A DNA stretch of 64,000 bases, from positions 186,001-250,000 of the forward strand of contig NZ_WVHT01000006.1 in the NCBI RefSeq assembly GCF_009834875.1. Reading direction: 5' to 3'. Position 1 is the first letter of the stretch, and every line of letters starts with the position of its first letter. The translations under genes were made by a program, and so were the position numbers. The notes beneath the pieces are model-generated. The model made no database searches, had not been told where the DNA came from, and saw only the letters and a list, made by a program, of their open reading frames with translations. Origin of the DNA: Hufsiella arboris (GTDB lineage Bacteria > Bacteroidota > Bacteroidia > Sphingobacteriales > Sphingobacteriaceae). This document shows positions 9,349 to 17,230 of the stretch, piece by piece.

Positions 9349-9836
9349 AATCCATTATTAAAAGTTTTATAGATATTTTGTAGCTCAGAGAAACTTAATT
9401 CGCCTTCATGAAATTTGCGTTTGCCGCCATTATCACGTACAAATAATGTTGCAGGCAAGGCACCAGACCAGTCTTTACTGATTCGTTCCATATATTGTTG
9501 TTGATTGTCGTCGCTTAATATAAAAGCCGAAGCCCATGGCAATTGCTTTTCAGCAAAGGGTTCGACATGCGTCTTAAGCTTGGATTTGAAATCAAGGCTT
9601 ATCATTAAAACCTTTACAGGATAATCTTTATAGCTCGACTGTAACTGGCCGAAATTTGGTAGTTCTGCTACACAGGGCTTACACCATGTTGCCCAAAAGT
9701 TTACCACGTAAGTAGTATCGCCGCCATTTTTGAATCGATTTTCCAATTGATCCATACTGATAGGATTCACTTTCTGTGCTTTAAGCTGGCTGCTTATCAG
9801 CAAAAAAAAACCACAAACAACTAATTTCCAATACAT
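9345..9836 (-). CDS. TlpA/ResA-like thioredoxin
   Basis: A 163-residue exported thioredoxin with an N-terminal signal sequence (VVCGFFLLISSQLKAQ). The active site is WATWC52-K-P-C55, followed by VAELP, the classic TlpA/ResA motif. The cis-Pro segment is GALPATLFVRD. It probably reduces disulfides in periplasmic proteins. It is the first gene of a two-gene unit with the peroxiredoxin-like protein, overlapping it by four bases. A TAnnTTTG element lies just upstream. Confidence 0.88.
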   Translation of the reverse strand: MYWKLVVCGFFLLISSQLKAQKVNPISMDQLENRFKNGGDTTYVVNFWATWCKPCVAELPNFGQLQSSYKDYPVKVLMISLDFKSKLKTHVEPFAEKQLPWASAFILSDDNQQQYMERISKDWSGALPATLFVRDNGGKRKFHEGELSFSELQNIYKTFNNGL

Positions 9837-9857
9837 TAATCAACAGCGTTACTACAA

Positions 9858-9865
9858 CAAAGTTA
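9858..9865 (-). promoter_or_regulatory. -7 element for the thioredoxin operon
   Basis: On the minus strand this reads TAACTTTG, matching TAnnTTTG, 21 bases upstream of the tlpA-like ATG. I found no -33 TTG at the ideal spacing. Confidence 0.45.
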
Positions 9866-9882
9866 ACGTATAAAACACTTGT

Positions 9883-9890
9883 TAATTTTG
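9883..9890 (+). promoter_or_regulatory. -7 element for the GH20 gene
   Basis: TAATTTTG matches the Bacteroidota -7 consensus and lies 85 bases upstream of the hexosaminidase ATG, back-to-back with the minus-strand element at 9858-9865. This gives a compact divergent promoter region. Confidence 0.35.
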
Positions 9891-9975
9891 AAAAGATGTT
9901 AAAATCAGTCATTAACAACTCGTTTTAAAGAAAATTAATAATTTGCGATTTCTTATTTGGTAATAAATCCTTTCA

Positions 9976-11910
9976 ATGAAAAGACTCATAACAGCATGTA
10001 TGCTATTAATTGCGTTTGCGGCGCACTCACAAACTTCCAGGCAAACAGGAATTGCGATCATTCCCGAACCGGTTAGTTTAACTCGTACCGAGGGCTTTTT
10101 TGTCCTTCCAAAAGAAGAATTGACCTTAAGAATCAGTAACGGCGCTGAGGTAGCAAATGTAGCTTCTTACCTTAAAAAGAAGCTTGCTGTTACTCAAACA
10201 CAGGTTAACGTCAGCACATCTTCTACTGGAGGATCGATTCAATTACTGTTGGTCTCCGATGAGAATGCGGAACTTGACAGCGAAGGATATAAATTAAGCA
10301 TCACTCCTAAAACCGTCGTTATAAAGGCGCGACAACCAGCCGGCCTTTTTTACGGCGTTCAAACGTTGCTCCAGCTATTTCCGAAAGAAATTGAAAGCAA
10401 TAAGGCTGAAGATGTCAAATGGGCTGTTCCTTGTGTAGAAATTACCGATTATCCGCGATTTGGATGGAGAGGCCTAATGTTCGACGTGTCAAGACATTTC
10501 TTTACAAAAGATGATGTAAAGAAATATATTGATGAAATGGTAAAGTACAAGTTTAATCTTCTTCATCTGCATCTCGCCGATGATGAAGGCTGGCGCGTTG
10601 AAATAAAAAGTCTTCCCAAGCTTACCGAAGTTGGGGCGTGGCGCGTAAACAAAACAGGTTACTTCGGAAACTTTACTCCTCCTACACCAAACGAGCCAAA
10701 AAATTACGGTGGTTTTTATACCCAGGACGATATTCGTGAACTGGTAAAATATGCCAAAGACCGTTTCGTCAACATCCTGCCTGAAATTGATGTGCCAGGA
10801 CATAGCCTGGCTGCAATAGCTTCCTACCCGGAACTGTCTTGTACTCCGGGAGCTGATAAATATGTAGTTCGTTCGGGTGAGCAAATTATGGACTGGTCGC
10901 ATGGCGCGCCGCCGATTGCGCTGGTCGACAACACGTTGTGCCCGGCAAACGAGAAGGTGTACGATTTCATGGATAAAGTGATCACCGAGCTTGCACAATT
11001 GTTTCCGTTCGAGTATATCCATCTTGGCGGCGACGAATGCCCGAAAAACTTTTGGGCAAAAAATGATTCGATAAAAGCTCTTATGCAGCGCGAAGGTCTG
11101 AAAACGATGGAAGAAGTACAAAGTTATTTCGAAAAACGTGTTGAAAAAATTGTCGAATCGAAAGGCAAAAAATTTATGGGATGGGATGAAATTCTTGAAG
11201 GAGGCCTGTCTCCTACTGCTGCTGTGATGAGCTGGAGAGGCATCAAGGGAGGAATTGAAGCCGCCAAAACCCAGCATGAAGTCGTAATGAGTCCTACCAC
11301 GTTTGCCTACCTTGACTATATGCAGGGCGATCCGGCAATTGAACCAAGAGTTTATGCTACGCTTCGTTTAAACAAATCCTATGAGTTCGACCCGCTTCCG
11401 GAGGGTGTCGATAAAAAGTATATCAAAGGAGGTCAAGCGAACTTATGGACTGAACAAGTTTACAATATGCGCCACCTGGAATACATGATGTGGCCACGCG
11501 GATTAGCTATCGCAGAATCGGTCTGGTCGCCAAAAGAGAAGAAAAACTGGGACTACTTCTTCGGAAAAGTGGAAAAGCACTTTAAGCGTTTTGACGAAGC
11601 CCAGGTAAAATATTCACCAAGCGCTTACGATCCGATAATAAGCACAGGCGTAACGGCCGACAGGCAGCTGCAAATCAACCTGAGTACTGAAGTAAGCGGA
11701 TTAGATATTTATTACACTTTCGACAACTCTTTCCCCGACAACTTCTATCCTAAATATACTGCGCCTTTAGTAGCTCCGAAAGACGCTGTTATGCTAAAAA
11801 TGATTACCTATCGGGATGGAAAACCTATCGGCCGACTGATCAATTATCCTATTAAGGATCTGCAGGACAAAATTCAAAAATCACCGGGCAGAGCGCAGCA
11901 AGGAAAATAA
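9976..11910 (+). CDS. Beta-N-acetylhexosaminidase, GH20
   Basis: A 644-residue secreted enzyme that removes terminal beta-linked GlcNAc/GalNAc from glycans or chitooligosaccharides by substrate-assisted catalysis. The signal peptide ends AAHSQ. The GH20b domain covers about residues 25-150 (IIPEPVSLTRTEGFFVLP) and the GH20 barrel starts at PRFGWRGLMFDVSRHF. The catalytic pair is D353-E354 in HLGGDECPK, and the substrate-binding motifs HLHLADDEGWR and ARGLAIAESVWSP-like (MWPRGLAIAESVWSP) are present. The C-terminal ~90 residues look like the chitobiase C-terminal domain (LDIYYTFDNSFPDNF). It stands alone, followed by a strong terminator. Confidence 0.94.
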   Translation: MKRLITACMLLIAFAAHSQTSRQTGIAIIPEPVSLTRTEGFFVLPKEELTLRISNGAEVANVASYLKKKLAVTQTQVNVSTSSTGGSIQLLLVSDENAELDSEGYKLSITPKTVVIKARQPAGLFYGVQTLLQLFPKEIESNKAEDVKWAVPCVEITDYPRFGWRGLMFDVSRHFFTKDDVKKYIDEMVKYKFNLLHLHLADDEGWRVEIKSLPKLTEVGAWRVNKTGYFGNFTPPTPNEPKNYGGFYTQDDIRELVKYAKDRFVNILPEIDVPGHSLAAIASYPELSCTPGADKYVVRSGEQIMDWSHGAPPIALVDNTLCPANEKVYDFMDKVITELAQLFPFEYIHLGGDECPKNFWAKNDSIKALMQREGLKTMEEVQSYFEKRVEKIVESKGKKFMGWDEILEGGLSPTAAVMSWRGIKGGIEAAKTQHEVVMSPTTFAYLDYMQGDPAIEPRVYATLRLNKSYEFDPLPEGVDKKYIKGGQANLWTEQVYNMRHLEYMMWPRGLAIAESVWSPKEKKNWDYFFGKVEKHFKRFDEAQVKYSPSAYDPIISTGVTADRQLQINLSTEVSGLDIYYTFDNSFPDNFYPKYTAPLVAPKDAVMLKMITYRDGKPIGRLINYPIKDLQDKIQKSPGRAQQGK

Positions 11911-11928
11911 CAGCAAGTCAAAATATTG

Positions 11929-11968
11929 AAAAAGGACCTCTCAGGACAATCTTGAGAGGTCCTTTTTT
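11929..11968 (+). terminator. Rho-independent terminator of the GH20 gene
   Basis: A perfect 15-bp stem (11929-11943 with 11953-11967; AAAAAGGACCTCTCA and its complement) with a 9-base loop, ending in a run of six T. It lies 18 bases after the GH20 stop codon. Confidence 0.9.
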
Positions 11969-12021
11969 ATGTTAGTAGTCTGATTTTAAAGTATGCAATA
12001 AAAGCTTCGTATCGTGGTTAA

Positions 12022-12061
12022 AATAAGTCATGACTTTTTCCTCAAGAAGTCATGACTTATT
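12022..12061. repeat. 15-bp hairpin built from two copies of a 12-bp palindrome
   Basis: AATAAGTCATGACTT at 12022-12036 is the reverse complement of 12047-12061, with a 10-base spacer. Each arm contains the self-complementary 12-mer AAGTCATGACTT, so the element is also a direct repeat of a palindrome. It could be a second terminator or a dimeric protein-binding site. Confidence 0.6.
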
Positions 12062-12135
12062 ATTGAAAAGTACAGCATCGTTCCAAAATGTAACCAAACT
12101 TCCGATACCAGTTCAAAGGTTCGACACCACCAATA

Positions 12136-12178
12136 ATAAAGAAGCTCCTTGTCACAAACAGACAAGGAGCTTCTTTAT
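12136..12178. terminator. Bidirectional terminator between GH20 and M16 genes
   Basis: A perfect 18-bp stem (12136-12153 with 12161-12178) with the seven-base loop ACAAACA. It is AT-rich at its base on both sides and ends 19 bases from the M16 stop codon. It can end transcription from the minus-strand M16 pair. Confidence 0.8.
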
Positions 12179-12197
12179 ATTATCTACAAAAAGCCGC

Positions 12198-13532
12198 TTA
12201 ATGACTCACCGGATTATCAGGTTTTTTCACCGTGCCGTTTATAAATAATACCGGATTTACCTTTTTCGTGTCACCCTGGTATACCCAAACAGTGTTGCCG
12301 ATGTAATTTCTGAAAGCTGTGTTCACATCATCGAGCGTGAGCTTCTTGACGTCATTAACCATTGTCATTGATCGCTTCCAATTGTTAAACAGCACTTCGT
12401 TTGAGGCGATCGATGAAGCCTGGGCGCTGTTCGTTTCGTTTTTGTAGTAAAATCCTGTAAGGTATTCAACTTTCATATTAGCTACTTCGTCGGCTTTAAA
12501 GCCTTGTGTTTTAAGTTGATCTACCAGTTTGTCGAAAACAGCGATATACTTGTCTGGCTGAGTAGTCGAGACCGAAAAGCGCGCAGTAGAAGTGGTGCCG
12601 CTGCTAAACCAGGCCTGCGGAGCGTAAGAAAGTCCATTGTTGGTACGAACATCTAAAAAATGCCGGTCGGCAAATATGCGCATCGCTACGCTGAACGCGT
12701 CAAAATCGGGAGTTCCCGGCTGCGGACCGCCGGTTATTCCCTGTACATAGTTCGTTGCAAACTCGCGTGGTTCTGCATTAAATGTATTCTTATAAACCCT
12801 GAATGATGATTTCTTCAACTGAAATGGACTACCTTGCGGTACAGCTGCCAGCATCGCGTTCACTCTTTCTTCGATCAGTTTTTTATCGAGATTTCCAACA
12901 ACCACAACAAGCAGATGCGCCTTATTAAACACAGACTTATAATAGGCTTTTGTTTCCTGAGGGGTCAGTTTGGTAAGGGACGGCACGGTTCCGGAAGGTT
13001 CCTTGGCGTAATCACGACCCGCAAATGCGATGCTGTCGGCAAATTTGTTGATAGCGGCGTCAGGTTGCGATTCCTGTGCTTTCAGGTTGGAAATAGCTAC
13101 CTTTTTTATACGTGCGAACTCTGTTGCATCAAATTTCGGAATAGTTAAAGCTTCAAGATATAAAGGCCAAACGGCGTCGAAATCTCCCTTTATACAATTC
13201 ATCCGGATTACCGAGTAATTTTTATTAGAGTAGCCGTAAACATAGGCGCTTACTTTATCGAGCGCATCTTTAAAACTATTTTTGTCATGTTTTTCAGTGC
13301 CGCATTCAGTCAAAGCGTTCATGGCGAGCGATTCTATACCAACCTTTGAAGCCGGGTAATTTTGCACACCGCCTTTTATGATCGTTTGTATTTCCAAAAT
13401 ATCATTTTTCGTTGGTTGAACGATGACTTTCACCCCGCTCACCATCATTTCGTAGGCTTCTTCCTGCGCATTAGCGGTCTGACTACCTATCGCCAAACAA
13501 GTGATCAATATCGTATATAAAAATTTCTTCAT
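12198..13532 (-). CDS. M16-family protein without the zinc motif (non-catalytic subunit)
   Basis: A 444-residue exported protein with a signal peptide ending ANAQ. Its fold matches the M16 (pitrilysin/mitochondrial processing peptidase) family: GVKVIVQPTKNDILEIQTIIKGG, SKVGIESLAMNALTECGTEKH, and the second domain NKAHLLVVVVGNLD. The HxxEH zinc motif is missing at the expected place (GIESLAMNAL), so it should not cleave peptides itself. It follows the active M16 gene by 16 bases. The active/inactive pairing is well known for bacterial and mitochondrial M16 heterodimers, so I infer a two-subunit periplasmic peptidase. Confidence 0.87.
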   Translation of the reverse strand: MKKFLYTILITCLAIGSQTANAQEEAYEMMVSGVKVIVQPTKNDILEIQTIIKGGVQNYPASKVGIESLAMNALTECGTEKHDKNSFKDALDKVSAYVYGYSNKNYSVIRMNCIKGDFDAVWPLYLEALTIPKFDATEFARIKKVAISNLKAQESQPDAAINKFADSIAFAGRDYAKEPSGTVPSLTKLTPQETKAYYKSVFNKAHLLVVVVGNLDKKLIEERVNAMLAAVPQGSPFQLKKSSFRVYKNTFNAEPREFATNYVQGITGGPQPGTPDFDAFSVAMRIFADRHFLDVRTNNGLSYAPQAWFSSGTTSTARFSVSTTQPDKYIAVFDKLVDQLKTQGFKADEVANMKVEYLTGFYYKNETNSAQASSIASNEVLFNNWKRSMTMVNDVKKLTLDDVNTAFRNYIGNTVWVYQGDTKKVNPVLFINGTVKKPDNPVSH

Positions 13533-13548
13533 TGCTTTTGGATTAAGA

Positions 13549-14928
13549 TTATTTAGCTACAAAAAATGATGGTACATTGTATTGCTTGCTTACATCAGCC
13601 TGGAGAATTACACCGGCAACTTTCGGCTTGCCAACAATGTACTTATCAACGTATTTTTTAATATCCTCACGCGTTACTTTCTGGTAGTTCTCGTCCAAAT
13701 CAGTTGCATAATTTAACGAAGTGCTGCACCACTGGTAACTTAACTGGCTGGCTAACGAAGACGGCTTTTCCTTACTGCGCAGACTATTTCTAAGCAAAAT
13801 GGCCTTTGCATCTTTCAGCTGCTCATCTGTATAATAATCATCCTTATCCCACATAGCTATATGCTGCATCAATATATCATTGCATTCCTTGATTTTATCT
13901 GCGCCTGTAGGAACAATAAAGACTTCGATGGGGCCAGTATACCGGCACGTTGAGTAGCTGAAATCGACAGAAGAAGCCAGGCCTTTATCAACAAGGGCCT
14001 GATGCAGCTTAGACGAATTCAGTCCGATTATAGTTGAAAACACATCAGCGGCAATTGTAGCAGCAGAATCAGTAAGATATGCCGGTCCCTGCCAGTCGTA
14101 AGACATGTACGGCGTTTTGGCGATAGACGATTCTTTTACGAAAAACTCGTCCTTTGCTAAAGGTTTGAATTCCGGAATGGGATATTTAACATGCGGATCA
14201 AAGCCGCTGGATGCCCAGTCGCCGTATATGCTGCTTGCCAAAGCGAACGCTTCTTCGTGTTTAACATCGCCGCAGATTGTCAGGAGGCTATTATTTGGGA
14301 AATAATATTTATCCTTGATCACCATCATTTTTTGAGGTGTCGCCGTATTAATCACTTCATGGTCGCCAATCGGATTTTTTCTGGTAAAGTTATCTCCCCA
14401 AAGACGTTTTCCTGTTTCATAATAAAGCTGAAAACCAGGATCACTCTCAGCGCGCTGGAACTCGCCGTCGACTACCGGGCGTTCCTTTTTCATGTCTTCT
14501 TCACGGTAGATAGGGAACCGGATGGCCGAATTCATGAACTTAAGACCAGCTTTCAAGCTGTCCTTATCAAAAGTGAAAAAGTAGTTAACTCTTTCGACAT
14601 TGGTCGTTCCATTCCAGATTGCGCCAAGCTCCTGCGTACGTTTCAGAAACTTCTCCTGATCCGGATAATCCTTATTCGCTTTAAAGAACATATGCTCAAA
14701 TAAGTGAGAAAGGCCGCTGTACTCGGGTCCTTCCGTGTAGGCACCGTTCTTAACTGCAATCTCAATAGTCGCCAACGGAACTTTACTATTCTCAATGACG
14801 ACGACTTCCAACCCGTTTGGAAGCTTTTTCCAAAAATAACCCTCAGGAAGCCGGGGTTGAGCCATTAAACAGGTTACGGATAACATTCCTGCACCTGCAA
14901 GTAAACATTTGATAAATTTTGAAGCCAT
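13549..14928 (-). CDS. M16-family zinc peptidase (catalytic subunit)
   Basis: A 459-residue exported protease counted from the ATG at 14928, which begins a good signal peptide (MASKFIKCLLAGAG, ending LMAQ); an ATG nine codons upstream is less likely. The inverted zinc motif is H75-L-F-E78-H79 in GLSHLFEHMFFK, and the distal Glu region is EEDMKKERPVVDGEFQRAE. It heads the M16 pair, and the downstream partner lacks the motif. It probably degrades peptides or processes proteins in the periplasm. Confidence 0.9.
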   Translation of the reverse strand: MASKFIKCLLAGAGMLSVTCLMAQPRLPEGYFWKKLPNGLEVVVIENSKVPLATIEIAVKNGAYTEGPEYSGLSHLFEHMFFKANKDYPDQEKFLKRTQELGAIWNGTTNVERVNYFFTFDKDSLKAGLKFMNSAIRFPIYREEDMKKERPVVDGEFQRAESDPGFQLYYETGKRLWGDNFTRKNPIGDHEVINTATPQKMMVIKDKYYFPNNSLLTICGDVKHEEAFALASSIYGDWASSGFDPHVKYPIPEFKPLAKDEFFVKESSIAKTPYMSYDWQGPAYLTDSAATIAADVFSTIIGLNSSKLHQALVDKGLASSVDFSYSTCRYTGPIEVFIVPTGADKIKECNDILMQHIAMWDKDDYYTDEQLKDAKAILLRNSLRSKEKPSSLASQLSYQWCSTSLNYATDLDENYQKVTREDIKKYVDKYIVGKPKVAGVILQADVSKQYNVPSFFVAK

Positions 14929-15039
14929 ACGTGAAAAATCTTTACTAAATATCAAGTAAAAACTTCAAAATCTATCACATACAAGACTAATTTTTAAAAA
15001 TAATTTTACTTAAAATAAAAACAGAATCAGCTTAACTGC

Positions 15040-15780
15040 TTATTTTTTACCGCCAACGTTTACAATCAATCCAATGGTAAAAATAGAGTTGCCGGCCGTA
15101 AGATATTTCCTGTTCTTTAAGCCGAAATTACTGCTGGTGGTGTATTGTAACTGCACATTTTTACTAAGTGCCGTTCGGGTGAAGAAAACAGGCTCAATGA
15201 AGATATTATCCTCGGTTGGCTGATAGACATCATTCAGCTTGAAGTCTTTCATATTGATATAACTGAGCCGGAAAACCGTACCGTAATTCAGCTCAATATT
15301 TTTATTAAACAACTTTATTCCGTCCTTTTTCTTCGCCGAATAATTAACCTGGGCAAAGTATTTATTCAGCGTAAACTCTTGCCGTTCAGTTGTGGTATAA
15401 ATATGATCACCGGTTTCTTCCCGGTAATTACGTTCGCTATTTCCTTTGCCTAAACCCGCGTAGATTTCAAAAATGCGTTCTTTATCGTCTCCAAAGTTAT
15501 TGAAATAACCAGCGCCGGCCTCTATCAGATTGTGCCTGAAATCCTCGTCACTGTGTTTATTATTCATTATCGATCCGTTAAGCAAAACAGCAAAATGATC
15601 TGACGCGGCATAAGCGGAATTTAAACTTACATTTCCTTTTAGCGAAATATGTGCAGCTGCGCTCAGCTCGCCTTTCGAATCGAGCATTGGCGTGTTTGGA
15701 ACGTTCGGCATGTAAATAGATGAGCAACTGCAAAAAAATACGGATAAACTAAGAGCGATCAGCCCGGCGGCTTTGGTCAT
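15040..15780 (-). CDS. Predicted outer-membrane beta-barrel lipoprotein
   Basis: A 246-residue protein of no family I can name. The N-terminus (LIALSLSVFFCSCSS) is a lipoprotein-like signal with two candidate Cys residues, followed by IYMPNVPNTPML. The rest alternates in short beta strands rich in Asn, Tyr and Gly (HISLKGNVSLNSAYA, DHFAVLLNGSIM, LIEAGAGYF, RIFEIYAGLGKG) and ends in a strand typical of outer-membrane barrels (IFTIGLIVNVGGKK). It lies 85 bases downstream of the MRJP-like gene and on the same strand. Confidence 0.65.
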   Translation of the reverse strand: MTKAAGLIALSLSVFFCSCSSIYMPNVPNTPMLDSKGELSAAAHISLKGNVSLNSAYAASDHFAVLLNGSIMNNKHSDEDFRHNLIEAGAGYFNNFGDDKERIFEIYAGLGKGNSERNYREETGDHIYTTTERQEFTLNKYFAQVNYSAKKKDGIKLFNKNIELNYGTVFRLSYINMKDFKLNDVYQPTEDNIFIEPVFFTRTALSKNVQLQYTTSSNFGLKNRKYLTAGNSIFTIGLIVNVGGKK

Positions 15781-15867
15781 AAAAATTACAAAGAGTTAAA
15801 ATATTCAACGGTGTAACAGGCTAAACGACGCTTTGCTTAGATTATTTTTAAACAAATTAACAATCTG

Positions 15868-16935
15868 TTACTCGGGAAGCTTTACTTTGAAAAGCCGGAA
15901 TGGGTACTCTACCCTATCCTCACCGTTATTGTAAGCCGGCGTCCGGTTAATTTGTGAGCAGGTTACATAGAGGTAATTATCCGGGCCGATGGCAAATGAG
16001 TCGGGCCAGGTAAGGCGTTTATCTTCTATCAGAACTTTTAGCGTTCCATTCCTTGTAACATAGCGTATCGCATTGTCGGGAGAATCGCTTAAGTAAATGT
16101 TTCCTTTTTCGTCTGCAATCATTCCGTGCGAAACACCAACATCATCAATATGTTCAACACGTTGTGTAAGCTGTGAACCACTCAGCGTTGAGTCTGCCAG
16201 GTAAGAAGCTGAAATCCTGTAAAGCTTTGTCTGGTTTATCGGCCGAAAAAAAAGATAATCATTGTAAAAAGCGAGACCGTTCACATTCGAGCTGAATGCC
16301 TTTCCTTCCTGGTTGATCACATCTTTTCCATCGATGTTCAGCACAAAAGTTGTATCCGCCTTCGTTGACGGTTCATTTTTTAATACCAACCGGCTTTTAC
16401 CCGTTTTCAAATTTAATACAACAATGCAAGCTTGTTTAGGATCAGAAAGATAAGCCAGCTGCCGTTCATTATCTATTCGTACATCATTCAGAGCCGTTTG
16501 TTCCCGGCGGAGATCCTCAAACCGGTAAATACGTTCAACCCTGTTACTATCAATATCTATTTTAAGCAGCTTGACACCCTCGGGTATCGTTGGTCCACCG
16601 CTGGGATTAGCCGGATCAAGCACCCATAATTTATTTTCCTTATCGGTCCATAAAGCCTGAACATTGGTAAAATGTTCTGCTGTATTTAATGTATCGTATT
16701 TATTCCACACCGTATCCGGATAGGGAACACGCTTTCCATCCTTAATTTCTGCAAGTCCAAATTCGTATTGCTCACGTTTTGGAAATGTAACGAATATCCG
16801 GCCGGCCTTACTAACAGCAAGTCCGATGGGCTGGAACTTTCCGAATTGTGCTACTTCAACAAGGGCTGGCATTTGAGCTTTTAACTGTATGGCGGATAAT
16901 AAGGTTATGCATACAAAAAGAGGATTTTTTTTCAT
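15868..16935 (-). CDS. Major royal jelly protein / Yellow-family secreted protein
   Basis: A 355-residue secreted beta-propeller from the ATG at 16935, where MKKNPLFVCITLLSAIQLKAQ is a signal peptide; ATGs 2 and 9 codons upstream are alternatives. Family hallmarks are the opening FQPIGLAVSKAGRIFVTFPK, WVLDPANP, LNDVRIDNERQLAYLSD, VNGLAFYNDYLFFRP and SHGMIADEKGNIYLSDSPDNAI. These match the MRJP/Yellow domain, known first from insects but present in many bacteria, where its role is unclear. Confidence 0.85.
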   Translation of the reverse strand: MKKNPLFVCITLLSAIQLKAQMPALVEVAQFGKFQPIGLAVSKAGRIFVTFPKREQYEFGLAEIKDGKRVPYPDTVWNKYDTLNTAEHFTNVQALWTDKENKLWVLDPANPSGGPTIPEGVKLLKIDIDSNRVERIYRFEDLRREQTALNDVRIDNERQLAYLSDPKQACIVVLNLKTGKSRLVLKNEPSTKADTTFVLNIDGKDVINQEGKAFSSNVNGLAFYNDYLFFRPINQTKLYRISASYLADSTLSGSQLTQRVEHIDDVGVSHGMIADEKGNIYLSDSPDNAIRYVTRNGTLKVLIEDKRLTWPDSFAIGPDNYLYVTCSQINRTPAYNNGEDRVEYPFRLFKVKLPE

Positions 16936-17048
16936 GCGCATGCTGGTTTGAACATGGAACACAGAAAAAGCTGCTTGGTTTAGTATTTATCACATTTTCA
17001 AGCGGCTCGCTCACCGAAACAGCGGTTGATAAAAAATTATTTTTTTTC

Positions 17049-17078
17049 TTGCATAACTAGATTTGTTATGTACATTTG
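17049..17078 (+). promoter_or_regulatory. Promoter of the aromatic amino acid operon
   Basis: A complete Bacteroidota-type promoter: TTG at 17049-17051 (-33), a 19-base spacer, then TACATTTG at 17071-17078 (TAnnTTTG, -7). Transcription should start near 17084, about a dozen bases before the leader peptide ATG at 17097. It is the best-matching promoter in the window. Confidence 0.75.
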
Positions 17079-17096
17079 GCGCAAGCAATACAAATA

Positions 17097-17159
17097 ATGA
17101 TTACAACTAACGCATATTTTTACGGTTACTTTTACTTCTGGAGTAAGAGCCGGGACTGA
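17097..17159 (+). CDS. Aromatic-rich leader peptide of the pheA operon
   Basis: A 20-codon frame from ATG 17097 to TGA 17157-17159. Residues 7-15 read YFYGYFYFW: four Tyr, three Phe and one Trp, with a single Gly between them. The end of the frame (codons 18-20 and the stop) overlaps the first RNA segment of the downstream attenuator. This is the arrangement of enterobacterial phe and trp leader peptides, where ribosome stalling on scarce aminoacyl-tRNA decides whether the terminator forms. Its biological role is inferred from layout; no function as a protein is expected. Confidence 0.85.
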   Translation: MITTNAYFYGYFYFWSKSRD

Positions 17160-17220
17160 ATGCGTTTAACTTAACGATATAAAAACGAAAAGTCCCGGTC
17201 AAAAGCCGGGACTTTTTTTT
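17149..17220 (+). promoter_or_regulatory. Transcription attenuator: antiterminator and terminator segments
   Basis: Three segments compete. Segment 1 (17149-17157, GCCGGGACT) and segment 3 (17205-17213) are identical 9-mers, and segment 2 (17191-17199, AGTCCCGGT) can pair with either. Pairing 2 with 3 gives the intrinsic terminator (stem 17188-17198/17206-17216, seven-base loop, eight T to 17220). Pairing 1 with 2 prevents it. Segment 1 overlaps the last codons and stop of the leader peptide, so a ribosome that finishes the peptide hides segment 1 and permits termination. A ribosome stalled on the Tyr/Phe codons leaves it free. Confidence 0.85.
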
Positions 17221-17230
17221 GTGCTTTATT

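Noticed and set aside
10489-11277. A 262-codon open frame antisense to the GH20 gene
   Set aside because: The GH20 frame has full family motifs; the antisense protein is rich in Phe, Cys and His without domains.
14191-14703. A 170-codon plus-strand frame inside the catalytic M16 gene
   Set aside because: It overlaps the zinc-motif region of a convincing M16 gene and has no protein-like features.
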